Assembly (NCBI RefSeq): GCF_900129245.1
Contig: NZ_FQUT01000020.1
Coordinates: forward strand, 1-64,000
Direction: 5' to 3'
Length of the DNA: 64,000 nt
Origin: Chryseobacterium arachidis
GTDB taxonomy: Bacteria; Bacteroidota; Bacteroidia; Flavobacteriales; Weeksellaceae
Shown piece by piece: positions 16,625 to 24,854 of this stretch. Made by a program: the position numbers and the translations under genes. How positions within the stretch are numbered: the stretch's first letter is position 1; each line of letters starts with the position of its first letter. The notes beneath the pieces were generated by a model that saw only the letters and a list, made by a program, of their open reading frames with translations, was not told the DNA's origin and ran no database searches.

Positions 16625-17194
16625 TTAAAATATAATAGAGTCTCTTTGGTTCTCAAAATAATGAATCACACCAACTTCCGGATGGCGTTTTTTCTCTTCA
16701 TTAAATTCATCTTCTTCATTCTGACTGTTTTCCAGAAACGAATTGCTGAACAAAACATAAGATGGATATTCTGCTAAACCGTTTTTCAGCATTTGATGGG
16801 CTTCCACAATGGGCTTTCCGTATAATTTCTGGAAATTTCCGATTTTATACTGCGAAAATTTTCCGTAATGAACGATAAATTTTAAAGATAAATCGATTGC
16901 TGTACTCAATGATTTACTTAATTCTTCTACTTTTCTGGTAAAAGCATTCAGCATACTTCTCAACATTCCTGAAATTTTTTTATACGAAGGATTTTTATCA
17001 TAACGGTAAAATAAAATGGCATCACCTTCAATTTCCGAAATTTCAAAATATTCATTATTCATGTCAATGAGCGTAGAAAGTAGTTGTCTTACTATATATT
17101 CTCCTGTATAAAGTTTTGTATTGAATACAAATTCCGTAAACCCGCTAAAATCCGGAATAAGAATAATGCCCTCTTTAATATTTGTATTCTCCAT
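16625..17194 (-). CDS. DUF2652 family protein (adenylate-cyclase-like fold)
   Basis: A 189-residue cytoplasmic protein opening with GIILIPDFSGFTEFV and EISEIEGDAILFYRY, the characteristic DUF2652 pattern, which resembles the start of class III nucleotide cyclase domains (DxxGF and GD motifs). The Asp in PDFSGF and the Asp in EGDAI correspond to the metal-binding aspartates of cyclases. Whether it makes a cyclic nucleotide is not known. No operon partner is visible. Confidence 0.78.
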   Translation of the reverse strand: MENTNIKEGIILIPDFSGFTEFVFNTKLYTGEYIVRQLLSTLIDMNNEYFEISEIEGDAILFYRYDKNPSYKKISGMLRSMLNAFTRKVEELSKSLSTAIDLSLKFIVHYGKFSQYKIGNFQKLYGKPIVEAHQMLKNGLAEYPSYVLFSNSFLENSQNEEDEFNEEKKRHPEVGVIHYFENQRDSIIF

Positions 17195-17278
17195 AATAGT
17201 TTAGGGTTAAAACCTTTTTTGGTATAGACGGAGAAAGGCTTATTTTACTTTATGATTTTCTATTTAATTGGAAATAAA

Positions 17279-18025
17279 TTAAACTTCAATAATCAATTCT
17301 TTATCATATCCGTTATATTTTTCATCAATATAACCATGTGGATTGCAGATAATTTCTGTCTCACTGATTTTATATCTTTTCGGGGTATGAATATGCCCGT
17401 GAATCCAGTACAGCGGCTGATATTCTATAATAAAATCTTCAAGATTTGAAGCATAGGCAGATGTTACCGGATCTTGTTTGAAGTAATCTGGAACAGATTG
17501 AATGCTTGGCGCATGATGGGTAATGACAATATTTTTTACTTTTTTTGAGTTTTCCAAACTTTCCTTTAACCATACTCTTGATATTTGATGAATTTTAAAA
17601 GTATCTATCGTTCTCATTTTTGAATATGATGGATCTCTTCTGATATATTTATAATCATTCATTTGGCTTTGACAAATAAAACCATATTGTCTTGGATCTC
17701 CAAAAATGGAGAAATCCGCCCATAAAGTTGTTCCGTGAAAACGAATGTCCCCTATATCAACAAAAGAATTTTCAAGAACAATAATATTTGTTCCTTGTGC
17801 AGCATCTTTTATTTTGTTCAGCGTTTTTGGATAAGAACCTTTATAATATTCGTGATTGCCAAGAATATAAATAACGGGCTTATCTGGAATTTTTGTTTTT
17901 ATCCATTCTATTCCTTTCGTTCCCAAATTTGTATCACCTGCCAGAATAACAAGATCCGCCTTATCAAAAGATAAATCTGTAATTCCGAACTCCTGATGCA
18001 GGTCGCTGATGATCTGTATTTTCAT
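17279..18025 (-). CDS. Metallophosphoesterase
   Basis: A 248-residue calcineurin-like phosphoesterase with all dimetal motifs: SDLHQEF (9-15), AGDTN (about 30), LGNHEYY (about 56), THHAPS (about 168) and HGHIHTPKRY near 215. Acts on an unknown phosphoester, probably in the cytoplasm. A TATTTTAG element sits a few nt upstream of the ATG, suggesting a very short 5' UTR. Confidence 0.88.
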   Translation of the reverse strand: MKIQIISDLHQEFGITDLSFDKADLVILAGDTNLGTKGIEWIKTKIPDKPVIYILGNHEYYKGSYPKTLNKIKDAAQGTNIIVLENSFVDIGDIRFHGTTLWADFSIFGDPRQYGFICQSQMNDYKYIRRDPSYSKMRTIDTFKIHQISRVWLKESLENSKKVKNIVITHHAPSIQSVPDYFKQDPVTSAYASNLEDFIIEYQPLYWIHGHIHTPKRYKISETEIICNPHGYIDEKYNGYDKELIIEV

Positions 18026-18106
18026 TTTGCTAAAATAAAAAAAGAACCGGTAAACTCCATGTCGATCCCTTACAGATATTGATTTTATCTACATAAATCC
18101 AATGGA

Positions 18107-19498
18107 TTACGAAACGGCCATTCCAGCCTGTTTGATCTTTATATTTTTAATGGTAAAATATAACAACATTGCTAATGCAAAGACTGCATATCCAATCAAA
18201 ATTAGTAAACTTAAATTTCCGACGGCTAATTCTGAAGGAAAAATCTGGCTCATTAAAGTCATGAATGATAAACCAATTCCTGCTCCTAAAAAGTAACTTG
18301 TAGAGCCTAGACTGGATGCAACACCATAGTTTGAAGCGTTGACATCCTGGATTCCCAGCACGGATAAAGCCGTAAAACAAAACGTCATTCCGATTCCTGA
18401 AATACATGCTGCACCGATTAAGACTAATGATAAAGGATGATTAAAGTATACTGAAATCAGCAAAGCTGAAGCACCACTTAGCATGAAAATCCAACCCAAA
18501 ATTCCCATTTGTGTAGAATTTAATTTCTTTGAAACGTGAGGAAGAATGAACTTGGCCACCAAAGCAGACATTACGCTGAACGGGACTAACATCAATCCTG
18601 CCGAAGCCGCACTCTTCCCCATATCTTTCTGTAGCATTAAAGAAATCAGAAATAAAAATCCGATGAAAAATGCTCCCAATGCAACAAAAGTTAAGTTAGA
18701 AACAGCTAAAGATTTATACTTAAACAATTTTAAATCAATTAAAGGCTGAGAAACAGATTTTAGACGGTTAAATACAAAAACCAGTAATAAAGCCGCCATC
18801 ATCAATGAACCAATAACGATAAAAGGCTGTTCTTTAATATGAATCAGTTCATGGGTTCCATATGTTAAACTCAACAATCCTAACACCAATAAAACACCCG
18901 ATAAAAGATCCGTTTTCTTAGAGATTCCGGCTTCATCTTTTGGTAAAAATCGATAAGCAAAAATTAGCGTACATAATAAAATCGGAACATTGATCAGAAA
19001 AACCCAATGCCAACTCAGGTACGTACTGATGATCCCTCCCAACGAAAGTCCACTTCCTGATCCGATCGCTGCAAAGGAACTGAAAATCCCAATTGCATGG
19101 TTTCTTTCCTGATCTTCTTGAAAAGTATTAGTAACGATAGACATCGCGGAGGGCATGATGAAGGCTGCACCCAGTCCCTGTAAAGCGCGGAAAATTGCCA
19201 ATGTTTCAAAATGTATTGACAAACCTGCTCCTAAAGAAGTCAGCATGAAAATTAATGATCCCAAAAGAAAAATTTTCTTTCGCCCGATTTGATCTGAAAG
19301 TTTTCCGCCAATAATAAGAAAACCGCCAAAAAACAATACGTATAAGGTCTGTAGCCACTGTACCGTTTCCGCTCTAATGCCAAATTGCTCCTGAATAGAA
19401 GGAATCGTCAAATTAATAATGGCAATATCCAAAGCCTCCACAAATGTTCCTACCGATGCTAAAATTAGTATTAAATTCTTCCTGTCCATATAGTTCAA
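18107..19498 (-). CDS. MFS drug exporter, DHA2 type
   Basis: A 463-residue major facilitator with about 13-14 hydrophobic segments. It shows family motifs GGKLSDQIGRKKIF (motif A, about 61-74), RALQGLGAAFIMPSAMSIV (about 98-116) and GSGSGLSLGGIIS (motif C-like, about 147-159), as in EmrB/QacA proton-driven multidrug exporters. It is divergent from an Lrp/AsnC regulator at 19633, which is a likely regulator. The -7 box at 19507-19514 is 8 nt from the ATG. Confidence 0.9.
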   Translation of the reverse strand: MNYMDRKNLILILASVGTFVEALDIAIINLTIPSIQEQFGIRAETVQWLQTLYVLFFGGFLIIGGKLSDQIGRKKIFLLGSLIFMLTSLGAGLSIHFETLAIFRALQGLGAAFIMPSAMSIVTNTFQEDQERNHAIGIFSSFAAIGSGSGLSLGGIISTYLSWHWVFLINVPILLCTLIFAYRFLPKDEAGISKKTDLLSGVLLVLGLLSLTYGTHELIHIKEQPFIVIGSLMMAALLLVFVFNRLKSVSQPLIDLKLFKYKSLAVSNLTFVALGAFFIGFLFLISLMLQKDMGKSAASAGLMLVPFSVMSALVAKFILPHVSKKLNSTQMGILGWIFMLSGASALLISVYFNHPLSLVLIGAACISGIGMTFCFTALSVLGIQDVNASNYGVASSLGSTSYFLGAGIGLSFMTLMSQIFPSELAVGNLSLLILIGYAVFALAMLLYFTIKNIKIKQAGMAVS

Positions 19499-19506
19499 TT
19501 ATGCTG

Positions 19507-19514
19507 CAAAATTA
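19507..19514 (-). promoter_or_regulatory. -7 box of the MFS exporter gene
   Basis: TAATTTTG on the minus strand ends 8 nt upstream of the start codon, so the predicted transcript has almost no 5' UTR. Confidence 0.5.
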
Positions 19515-19632
19515 AAATTAATAGAACATATGTAAAAATTATGATTTAAATTTGGAACATATTTTAATTAAACCAATATTTAAAAGAACAAATATCCTTT
19601 TATTGAAATTTTAATCCTTAAAAACAGAACAA

Positions 19633-20103
19633 ATGGCAACGGAAAATTATATACCCGATGAAAAAGACCTTTCCATCCTTAGAATCTTGCAAAAAGATGC
19701 CAAATTAAGTGTTCGCGACATTGCGAATAAAATTAACCTGAGCCCTACTCCAACTCATGAAAGAATTAAGAGAATGGAAAAATTAGGAATCATCAGACAA
19801 TACACGACTATTGTTGATCGGAAGAAAGTGAATAAAGGAATGATGGTAATCTGTATGATCGCTTTGAATGTTCACAATAAAAAAATAGCAGGACAATTTA
19901 TTGAAGAAGTCGGAAAACTAAAGGAGGTCGTTGAGTTTTATAATATCAGTGGGGATTTCGATTTTATGATAAAAATTTTAGCTCCGAACATGGATGAATT
20001 TCATGAATTTTTTGTGAATAAATTATCTGAAATTGAAGGCATCGGGCAGACGAAAAGTATTTTTGTGATGAATAGCATTAAGGAAAGTCCGCAGATTCTT
20101 TGA
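19633..20103 (+). CDS. Lrp/AsnC family transcriptional regulator
   Basis: A 156-residue protein with an N-terminal helix-turn-helix (about 12-60, LRILQKDAKLSVRDIANKIN) and a C-terminal RAM ligand-binding domain (about 70-145, with GDFDFMIKILAPN). Members bind amino acids and regulate metabolism or efflux. It is divergent from the DHA2 exporter, separated by 134 nt, which suggests it controls that gene. Confidence 0.9.
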   Translation: MATENYIPDEKDLSILRILQKDAKLSVRDIANKINLSPTPTHERIKRMEKLGIIRQYTTIVDRKKVNKGMMVICMIALNVHNKKIAGQFIEEVGKLKEVVEFYNISGDFDFMIKILAPNMDEFHEFFVNKLSEIEGIGQTKSIFVMNSIKESPQIL

Positions 20104-20105
20104 TT

Positions 20106-20152
20106 TTCGAAATTCTGAATGAAACAGCTTCGTCAGAATAACAACCGGAAGG
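20106..20152. repeat. Degenerate copy of the TCATTCTGA-type palindrome
   Basis: AAATTCTGAATGAAACAGC followed by TTCGTCAGAATAAC resembles a shortened form of the repeat at 8116-8216 with its centre deleted. Confidence 0.5.
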
Positions 20153-20175
20153 ACTACTTTATGGGTAATCTATTA

Positions 20176-20183
20176 TAATTTTG
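20176..20183 (+). promoter_or_regulatory. -7 box of tam
   Basis: TAATTTTG matches TAnnTTTG, 29 nt upstream of the tam start codon. Confidence 0.45.
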
Positions 20184-20212
20184 TAAATTGAAACTAGATT
20201 AAATTACAAATC

Positions 20213-20980
20213 ATGCCTTGGAATCCCAAAATTTATAATCAGTTTAAAAATATTCGCTTTCAACCTTTCTTTGATCTTTCAGATTTGATTAAAGATGAAA
20301 ACAAAATGAAAGCTATCGATTTAGGATGCGGAACAGGTGAGCAAACGTCAATTCTTGCTGAAAAATTTTCCAACGCAACTTTTGTCGGAATTGACTCTTC
20401 TGCAGAAATGCTAGAAAAATCGAAAGTTCTTGAAAATGAAAAACTTCATTTTCGCCGGGCAACAACGGAAGAACTTTTAAGCGGTGATGAAAGCTGGGAT
20501 CTTATTTTCAGTAATGCAGCGTTACAATGGTCTGATCATCATAAAGAATTATTTCCAAAATTAATTTCAAAGCTGAAAACAAATGGTCAATTAGCAATAC
20601 AAATGCCTTATCAGCCGGGAAACATTTTGAACCAAATTTTATCGGATTTAGCGGATGAAGAACCTTTTAAAAGTCAATTAAATGAATGGAATCGTCCTTC
20701 TGCAGTTTTGACAATTGATGAATATGCACAGATTTTATTTGAAAATGGAATTGAGGAATTGAATTTATTTCAAAAAGTGTATCCAATCATCGCAGAAGAT
20801 CATGAAACTTTGTTTAATTTCATTTCCGGATCGGCACTGATTCCTTATTTGGAAAGGCTTACGGAAGATCAGCAAGAAGTTTTCACCACAGAATTTAAGC
20901 AAAGGATTGCAGAGAAATTTCCAAAACTTCCCGCGATTTATTCTTTCAAGAGAATTTTGATGTACGGTCGTAAAAGATAA
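20213..20980 (+). CDS. tam: Trans-aconitate 2-methyltransferase
   Basis: A 255-residue class I SAM-dependent methyltransferase. The start MPWNPKIYNQFKNIRFQPF is characteristic of Tam, and SAM motif I reads AIDLGCGTGEQT near residues 34-45, with VGIDSSAEML as motif II. It would methylate trans-aconitate, removing an inhibitor of aconitase. It is monocistronic, with a bidirectional terminator shared with clpP downstream. Confidence 0.87.
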   Translation: MPWNPKIYNQFKNIRFQPFFDLSDLIKDENKMKAIDLGCGTGEQTSILAEKFSNATFVGIDSSAEMLEKSKVLENEKLHFRRATTEELLSGDESWDLIFSNAALQWSDHHKELFPKLISKLKTNGQLAIQMPYQPGNILNQILSDLADEEPFKSQLNEWNRPSAVLTIDEYAQILFENGIEELNLFQKVYPIIAEDHETLFNFISGSALIPYLERLTEDQQEVFTTEFKQRIAEKFPKLPAIYSFKRILMYGRKR

Positions 20981-21045
20981 TACTTATTAGAAAGAGCTTA
21001 AATTTTAACGCATTTAATAATTGACTCTTACTCTCAATTTCAAAT

Positions 21046-21088
21046 AAAAATCGCAGCAAAATCAATTGATTTTGCTGCGATTTATTTT
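21046..21088. terminator. Bidirectional terminator between tam and clpP
   Basis: AAATCGCAGCAAAATCA and TGATTTTGCTGCGATTT form a perfect stem of 17 bp around a tiny loop. It lies between convergent genes, with T-rich sequence on both sides. Confidence 0.88.
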
Positions 21089-21104
21089 ATCCGTAGATAA
21101 TGTT

Positions 21105-21788
21105 TTATTTTTCTTTAGATCTCTGTAAAACTTCGTCTACCATTCCGAAATCTTTCGCTTCGGTAGAAGTCATCCAATAATCTCTGTCAGATGCTTTTTC
21201 TACCCATTCATATGTTTGTCCTGAGTGATCTGAAATGATGTCATACAATTCTTTTTTCAGTTTCAACATCTCTCTCAAGTTGATCTCCATGTCAGAAGCA
21301 ACACCCTGTGCACCACCAGAAGGCTGGTGAATCATCACTCTTGAATGCTTCAAGGCAGAACGTTTTCCTTTTTCACCTGCAACAAGCAATACAGCGCCCA
21401 TTGAGGCAGCGATCCCAGTACAGATTGTAGCCACATCCGGCTTGATGATCTGCATTGTGTCATAAATTCCTAATCCCGCGTAAACGCTTCCACCAGGAGA
21501 GTTAATATAAATCTGAATATCTTTTGAAGGATCTGCACTTTCTAAGAATAGAAGCTGCGCAGTCACGATGTTTGCCACCTGATCGTCTATTCCGGTTCCC
21601 AAGAAAATAATTCTGTCCATCATCAAACGAGAGAAAACGTCCATCTGAGCAACGTTTAATCTTCTTTCTTCCATGATGTACGGTGTAAGATTCGTTGGAC
21701 CATACATTCCCATATACTGATCGGTAGCAAGACCGCTATTTCCTAAATGCTTTACAGAGAAATCTCTGAATTCTTTTTTAATGTCCAT
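21105..21788 (-). CDS. clpP: ATP-dependent Clp protease proteolytic subunit
   Basis: A 227-residue serine protease subunit. The catalytic triad is readable: S129 in GIAASMGAVL, H154 in SRVMIHQPSGG and D203 in SDRDYWMTSTEA. The length fits full ClpP with a short propeptide. It forms the degradation chamber used by ClpX or ClpA-type unfoldases; none of those genes is adjacent. A TACATTTG -7 box is at 21838-21845. Confidence 0.97.
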   Translation of the reverse strand: MDIKKEFRDFSVKHLGNSGLATDQYMGMYGPTNLTPYIMEERRLNVAQMDVFSRLMMDRIIFLGTGIDDQVANIVTAQLLFLESADPSKDIQIYINSPGGSVYAGLGIYDTMQIIKPDVATICTGIAASMGAVLLVAGEKGKRSALKHSRVMIHQPSGGAQGVASDMEINLREMLKLKKELYDIISDHSGQTYEWVEKASDRDYWMTSTEAKDFGMVDEVLQRSKEK

Positions 21789-21837
21789 ATTGATTATATC
21801 TTTTTTATAGTTTACTTTTTACTAATATCATTCCAAA

Positions 21838-21845
21838 CAAATGTA
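21838..21845 (-). promoter_or_regulatory. -7 box of clpP
   Basis: TACATTTG on the minus strand, 49 nt upstream of the clpP start. Confidence 0.5.
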
Positions 21846-21938
21846 AGGACATAATGGCAGAAGTTCTATTATTTGTACCAATAAAGATTGTAATTTTTTC
21901 CTTTTTAAGCAAATTTTAGGAAGTAAAAAATAATGAAA

Positions 21939-23906
21939 TTATATTTTAGTAATCGGAGACCAACCCAATTTATCTACCAGCTTTATCGAAAACTGATTCA
22001 GCATCATAATTTTTTTTATGGATTCAAAATACTTTTCTGTATCGGTATCACGGTATTCTTCTAATTCAGCCGTTACTTTTTTAATCAGAAAATGAATATA
22101 ATAATATTTATGAATCAGAATATTGGCTTCTACCTCATCGGCAATATGATCTCCTAGGTTCGGAGGGAAAATATTTCGTGTAGACCAATCGCTCAGTTCA
22201 TCGGGTATCATTAATGCGTCGGCAACTTTGGAAGTAATGTCCTCATCCATTAAGGTAATAAAAAAATTTCCGGCACGGAGCTCATCATGCTCGATCCCTT
22301 CTTTAATATTCTGAATAATCTTTTTATTGGTTTCTATCTGAAATTCATATCCTTCCTCCTCAAAATGATGCAAAATCTCTTCAATCACTGTTACTTCGTA
22401 TTGTTCGTGAGCATCATTTTTTCGTTGAAGAACCATGTCACCGAACATCAACATCGTATCAATCAGCTTGTTTTCCTGATGAAGAATATTAAATTGAACC
22501 GAATCGATTTCAAGTTCGGATTGTTTGGGAACAACTTCCAGCTTGGCAGGCTTATGAGTTTCCCTTTGCTGAATATGCTGCGTTTGATTTTGCGTAATCT
22601 GCTTCTGCACATCCAATTCATTAAACAAGCTCTGCTCTGAAAGTCCAAATTTTGTAGACACCTGTTTCAGATAAACTTCTCTTTTTAAAGCATTCTGAAC
22701 AAAAGAAACTGATTTTACAATATCACGGATGGCTTCTGCTCTTTTTATCGGGTCGTCCCCAATTTCTCTGAAAAGAATTTCCGCTTTAAAATCAATAAAA
22801 TCCATCGCTTCATTTTCGATGAACTTTTCAACGTATTCCTGCGGATGTTTTCTGGCAAAAGAATCTGGATCATCACCGTCCGGAAACAACATTACGCGAA
22901 TGTTCATTCCCTCCGTCAGCAACATATCGATGCTTCGGAAACTGGCTTTGATACCTGCATTATCGCCATCGAAAAGAATCGTAACGTTTTCCGTAAGTCT
23001 TTTAATAAGTTTAATCTGCTCCGTCGTTAAAGAAGTTCCGGAACTCGCCACCACATTTTCAATTCCTGACATGTGAAGCGAAATAACGTCCATATATCCT
23101 TCCACCAAAAGGCATACATTTTTTCTGGAAATAGCCTGTTTACTTTGGTTTAATCCGTAAAGAACATTGGATTTATGATAAATTTCTGTTTCCGGAGAAT
23201 TAAGATATTTTGCCGTTTTGACATTATTCTTTAAAATCCTGGCTCCAAAGCCCAAAACCCTTCCCGAAAAACTATGAATCGGGAAAATTACCCTTTCACG
23301 AAAACGGTCTATTCCCGCAGGTGAATTTTCAGGGAAAATAGAAAGTCCTGATTTTTCTAAGATTTCTTTTGAATATCCTTTTTCTAAAGCAAATTCCGTG
23401 AAAGCATTTTTCTTTTCGGGCGAATAGCCCAACTGGAACTTTCTGATGATATCATCGCGAAGCTCACGCTCTTTGAAATAGGAAAGCCCAATTGCTTTTC
23501 CTTCTTCAACTTCCCAAAGAAAATTTTGATAAAAATCGTTTGCAATTTCATGGATTTTGTACAGTAAATCTCTTTCAGACTGTGCATTTTTTGCTTCTTC
23601 GGAAAAATCTTTCTGGTCTTCCTCTATCTCAATACCGTACTTTTTTGCGGCATGACGCAATGCTTCGGGATAAGTGAAGTTTTCGATTTCCATTAAGAAA
23701 GAGATAGCCGTTCCTCCTTTTCCTGTAGAGAAATCTTTCCAAATCTGTTTGCTGGCAGACACTACAAAACTCGGCGTCTTTTCATCATGAAACGGGCTGA
23801 GCCCTTTATAATTAGACCCTGCCCTCTTCAACTGCACATATTCTCCAACGATTTCTTCTACTCTAATCGTTGAAAATATTTTATCTATGGTCTGCTTGGA
23901 AATCAT
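21939..23906 (-). CDS. dnaG: DNA primase lacking zinc-finger cysteines
   Basis: A 655-residue DnaG. The N-terminal CHC2 region is recognisable (LSPFHDEKTPSF, 36-47; WKDFSTGKGG, 56-65), but the zinc ligands C-x2-H...C-x2-C are replaced by S37, D58 and T61, with only H40 kept. The TOPRIM core follows, with VEGYMDVISLH near 268 and LFDGDNAGIKAS near 312. The C-terminal third is the DnaB-interacting region. It makes RNA primers for replication. Loss of the zinc ligands appears common in Flavobacteriia primases (from memory). The -7 box ends 4 nt from the ATG, implying a leaderless mRNA. Confidence 0.95.
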   Translation of the reverse strand: MISKQTIDKIFSTIRVEEIVGEYVQLKRAGSNYKGLSPFHDEKTPSFVVSASKQIWKDFSTGKGGTAISFLMEIENFTYPEALRHAAKKYGIEIEEDQKDFSEEAKNAQSERDLLYKIHEIANDFYQNFLWEVEEGKAIGLSYFKERELRDDIIRKFQLGYSPEKKNAFTEFALEKGYSKEILEKSGLSIFPENSPAGIDRFRERVIFPIHSFSGRVLGFGARILKNNVKTAKYLNSPETEIYHKSNVLYGLNQSKQAISRKNVCLLVEGYMDVISLHMSGIENVVASSGTSLTTEQIKLIKRLTENVTILFDGDNAGIKASFRSIDMLLTEGMNIRVMLFPDGDDPDSFARKHPQEYVEKFIENEAMDFIDFKAEILFREIGDDPIKRAEAIRDIVKSVSFVQNALKREVYLKQVSTKFGLSEQSLFNELDVQKQITQNQTQHIQQRETHKPAKLEVVPKQSELEIDSVQFNILHQENKLIDTMLMFGDMVLQRKNDAHEQYEVTVIEEILHHFEEEGYEFQIETNKKIIQNIKEGIEHDELRAGNFFITLMDEDITSKVADALMIPDELSDWSTRNIFPPNLGDHIADEVEANILIHKYYYIHFLIKKVTAELEEYRDTDTEKYFESIKKIMMLNQFSIKLVDKLGWSPITKI

Positions 23907-23910
23907 GCTG

Positions 23911-23918
23911 CAAAAATA
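23911..23918 (-). promoter_or_regulatory. -7 box of dnaG, predicting a leaderless transcript
   Basis: TATTTTTG on the minus strand ends at 23911 while the ATG begins at 23906. Starts usually lie 4-7 nt after this box, so the mRNA should begin at or next to the start codon. Confidence 0.5.
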
Positions 23919-24046
23919 TACAAAATTATGATGTTTCTGCCATACAATAAATAAGCATATTTTTATCCCTCCACATAAATTTCATGATTTAAAACCAATT
24001 TAATTTAATTATTTTTGAGACGAAACGATCACCATTTCTTTTATTT

Positions 24047-24658
24047 ATGAAATATTTCAGACGGATTTTTATTGTAACAGCTACAGCTTTTATTGTATTC
24101 CTTTTGTATTGTGAGTTTGGAGGAAAATTCATTCTGAATGATTCTGATAAGCAAATGATTGCCTATGAAATAAGAAGCAGCGAAGAAATTCCTGATAACT
24201 TTACAAATTTTTATAACACCATTTATCCAAATTCATTATCCGAAAATTCCTGGAATTATATATTTAGTGCATTAATCGACCAAAAGGCTCCACGAAAAGA
24301 ATGCCATTGTAATCAAATGGCTTACAGATTTTTTCCTATTTTAGAAATCAATCATAAAAAAGGGATAGATCAATTTCTTACAGCAAGATTTATAGAAAAC
24401 AAGTTTAGCCAAAAAGAATGTTTGCAATTTAATTTTAATCATTTTGATTTTTTAGAAAACAGAAAAGGATTAACGAAAATTTCAAAGTCCTTATTTAATA
24501 AAGAAATAAAAGATCTTCAACCGTTGGAAATGGCAGAAATTTTGGCATTGTACGAAAACCCGGTTAGAAATAATAGAAACAGAAATCCGGAAAACGCTAA
24601 AAAAAGAACTGCTTACTTGTATAATCTATATATTAAAAATTCAAATAGCAAGAATTAA
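24047..24658 (+). CDS. Membrane-anchored GT51 transglycosylase-like protein, probably inactive
   Basis: A 203-residue protein with one N-terminal membrane segment (about 5-24). The C-terminal half follows the peptidoglycan glycosyltransferase (GT51) pattern: NFNHFDFLENRKGLTKISKS resembles the N-x-x-x-G...G-x-AA region, FNKEIKDLQPLEMAEILALY resembles FGK...LSLxEAAxLAGL, and a YENPVRN...NPENAKKR tail ends it. The catalytic EDxxFxxHxG motif is absent; the region around 44-60 has only SSEEIPDNF. It may bind lipid II or act as a regulator. The assignment is by pattern only. Confidence 0.5.
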   Translation: MKYFRRIFIVTATAFIVFLLYCEFGGKFILNDSDKQMIAYEIRSSEEIPDNFTNFYNTIYPNSLSENSWNYIFSALIDQKAPRKECHCNQMAYRFFPILEINHKKGIDQFLTARFIENKFSQKECLQFNFNHFDFLENRKGLTKISKSLFNKEIKDLQPLEMAEILALYENPVRNNRNRNPENAKKRTAYLYNLYIKNSNSKN

Positions 24659-24762
24659 TTCTTCACGAAAAATAACCATTTCATATACTTTAATCAATAT
24701 AAATTCAGTTTTAATTTTCATTCACAAACTATATTAAACATTCATTATTAAACAATAAATAT

Positions 24763-24770
24763 TACCTTTG
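24763..24770 (+). promoter_or_regulatory. -7 box of the T9SS cargo gene
   Basis: TACCTTTG matches TAnnTTTG, about 84 nt upstream of the chosen start. Confidence 0.5.
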
Positions 24771-24854
24771 TGGTGTTGATTTAAATCATATTATTATTTT
24801 TATTAATTCTAATTAAAAATAATAAGTTTGTGCGATAAAATATATCCACTAAGC

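Noticed and set aside
24828..24854. TTG start nine codons upstream in the T9SS cargo gene
   Set aside because: It would place polar residues before a clean signal peptide that starts at ATG 24855.
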